The notes under the pieces: model-generated
What the model was told of the DNA's origin: nothing
The model's database searches: none
What the model saw: only the letters and a program-made list of their open reading frames with translations
Origin: Nitrospirota bacterium
GTDB lineage: Bacteria; Nitrospinota_A; UBA7883
DNA length: 6,788 nt
Reading direction: 5' to 3'
Assembly: GCA_011052055.1 (NCBI GenBank)
Contig: DRJW01000417.1
Coordinates: 1-6,788, forward strand
In this document: positions 6,069 through 6,788 of the stretch, in pieces
Numbering within the stretch: the stretch's first letter is position 1
How the letters are laid out: each line of letters starts with the position of its first letter
Position numbers and translations under genes: made by a program

Positions 6069-6788
6069 TCAGAAAAAAATATAACTCGCGGCCGCAAGCG
6101 TCGCAAAAGTTACAGCAAGTGTGGCGTACATCAAAGAGACAGCCGAGGTTATATGTCTGGCTGTTAGCGCCTCGTTCGGCTCGCCTATGAGAGGCGCCGA
6201 TTTTGGTTTTCCATGATAGGAGCCCTCTCCCCCCAGCTGGAGGCCCAGCGCCCCGGCGAATCCGGCTTCGGGCAACCCTGAATTAGGGCTCAGGTGGTTG
6301 CGCCCGTCACGGATCGCAATTGTCAGCGCCTGCCGGTAATTTCGCCTGGTAATCATCGATGCTGTAACGATAAAAAAAACCGTTATGCGCGCCGGTACAT
6401 AATTGGCCAGATCGTCGAGCCTGGCTGAAGCCCAGCCGAAATTTATATATTTTTCATTTTTATAACCAAAAGTTGAGTCCATCGTGTTGATAGCTTTATA
6501 CACCATCGCTCCAGCCGGCCCGAACAAGAACGCATAGATCAACGGCGCCGTAACTCCGTCCACGCAGTTTTCAGCCACGCTTTCAGTCGCCGCGCGCGCG
6601 ACCCCTCTTTCATCCAGAGAGCCGGTGTCTCTTCCCACGATCCTGCCCGCAAGCTCTCTGGCCCTTTCGATCTCCCCCGCGTTGAGCGCTTTGAAAACGG
6701 CGGTCGCGTGATCCGCCAGGTCACGGGCGGAAAGAGTGGTGTAGATTATAAGAATAGATGTTAGCGCGCCTAAAACCGGACTGACGGA
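6069..6788 (-). CDS. cbiB: Adenosylcobinamide-phosphate synthase, C-terminal 239 residues (start outside window)
   Basis: CbiB/CobD joins the aminopropanol (phosphate) arm to adenosylcobyric acid, giving adenosylcobinamide (phosphate), just before nucleotide-loop assembly. It is an inner-membrane protein. Reading the minus strand, the frame is open from the right window edge. The GTG at 6638-6636 is internal: the 50 codons before it encode family sequence (IIYTTLSARDLADHA, then RARELAGRIVGRDTGSLDE). Further landmarks are RAATESVAENCVDGVTAPLIYAFLFGPAGA, YKAINTMDSTFGYKNEKYINFGWASARLDD, LSPNSGLPEAGFAGALGLQLGG and ITSAVSLM. Hydrophobic stretches occur near VTAPLIYAFLFGPAGAMV, ITVFFIVTASMI and the C-terminal LAVTFATLAAASYIFF. 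The C-terminus is complete (TGA at 6071-6069), with about 70-80 N-terminal residues missing beyond the window. It converges on bluB, so the two cobalamin genes are separate transcripts here. Confidence 0.96.
   Translation of the reverse strand, partial: SVSPVLGALTSILIIYTTLSARDLADHATAVFKALNAGEIERARELAGRIVGRDTGSLDERGVARAATESVAENCVDGVTAPLIYAFLFGPAGAMVYKAINTMDSTFGYKNEKYINFGWASARLDDLANYVPARITVFFIVTASMITRRNYRQALTIAIRDGRNHLSPNSGLPEAGFAGALGLQLGGEGSYHGKPKSAPLIGEPNEALTARHITSAVSLMYATLAVTFATLAAASYIFF

Noticed and set aside
6539..6724. Minus-strand frame of 61 codons near the right edge
   Set aside because: It overlaps cbiB in another frame; the cbiB frame encodes conserved family sequence across the same bases.
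1..6788. CRISPR arrays, insertion sequences, tRNA or rRNA genes, phage genes
   Set aside because: No repeat-spacer pattern, transposase or integrase motif, or tRNA-like cloverleaf was seen; gene content is housekeeping and metabolic.

Overview
The window reads as ordinary chromosomal DNA of a bacterium with intermediate GC content. It most resembles a Gram-negative lineage of the Desulfobacterota / SAR324 / Proteobacteria type. This guess rests on three things: a sigma54 enhancer-binding activator, a large cysteine-type molybdenum/tungsten formate dehydrogenase with an N-terminal ferredoxin extension, and a class-I cobalamin riboswitch ahead of bluB. BluB uses O2, so the organism probably meets oxygen at least part of the time. 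The exact taxon cannot be fixed from this sequence. No mobile elements, tRNA, rRNA or CRISPR were seen.

Left part (1-4791, all + strand). The window opens inside the formate dehydrogenase alpha-subunit gene. An ATG at 96 looks like a start, but the open frame runs to the window edge and encodes the end of a [2Fe-2S] ferredoxin domain, so the gene starts upstream, beyond the window. A small DinB-fold protein follows, with a 4-base ATGA overlap that implies translational coupling. After about 100 bases containing a clean inverted repeat comes a sigma54-dependent activator. Its N-terminal sensor domain is cysteine-rich and resembles the 'methanogen output domain 1' (MetOD1) family. It is a natural candidate to control the formate dehydrogenase operon.

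Right part (4792-6788) concerns cobalamin. A C-rich, G-poor stretch with three 9-bp repeats follows the regulator. Next come a sigma70-like promoter, a well-formed cobalamin riboswitch, a leader of about 190 bases with a possible terminator and a hairpin covering the ribosome binding site, and then bluB (5,6-dimethylbenzimidazole synthase). A strong two-way terminator separates bluB from the convergent cbiB/cobD gene, which runs off the right edge. BluB makes the lower ligand of B12, and CbiB attaches the aminopropanol arm to which the nucleotide loop is later joined.

The parts most worth follow-up are the formate dehydrogenase / DinB / MetOD1-activator cassette, the loss of the expected His-Cys3 cluster ligands in the dehydrogenase, and the layered layout of the bluB leader.
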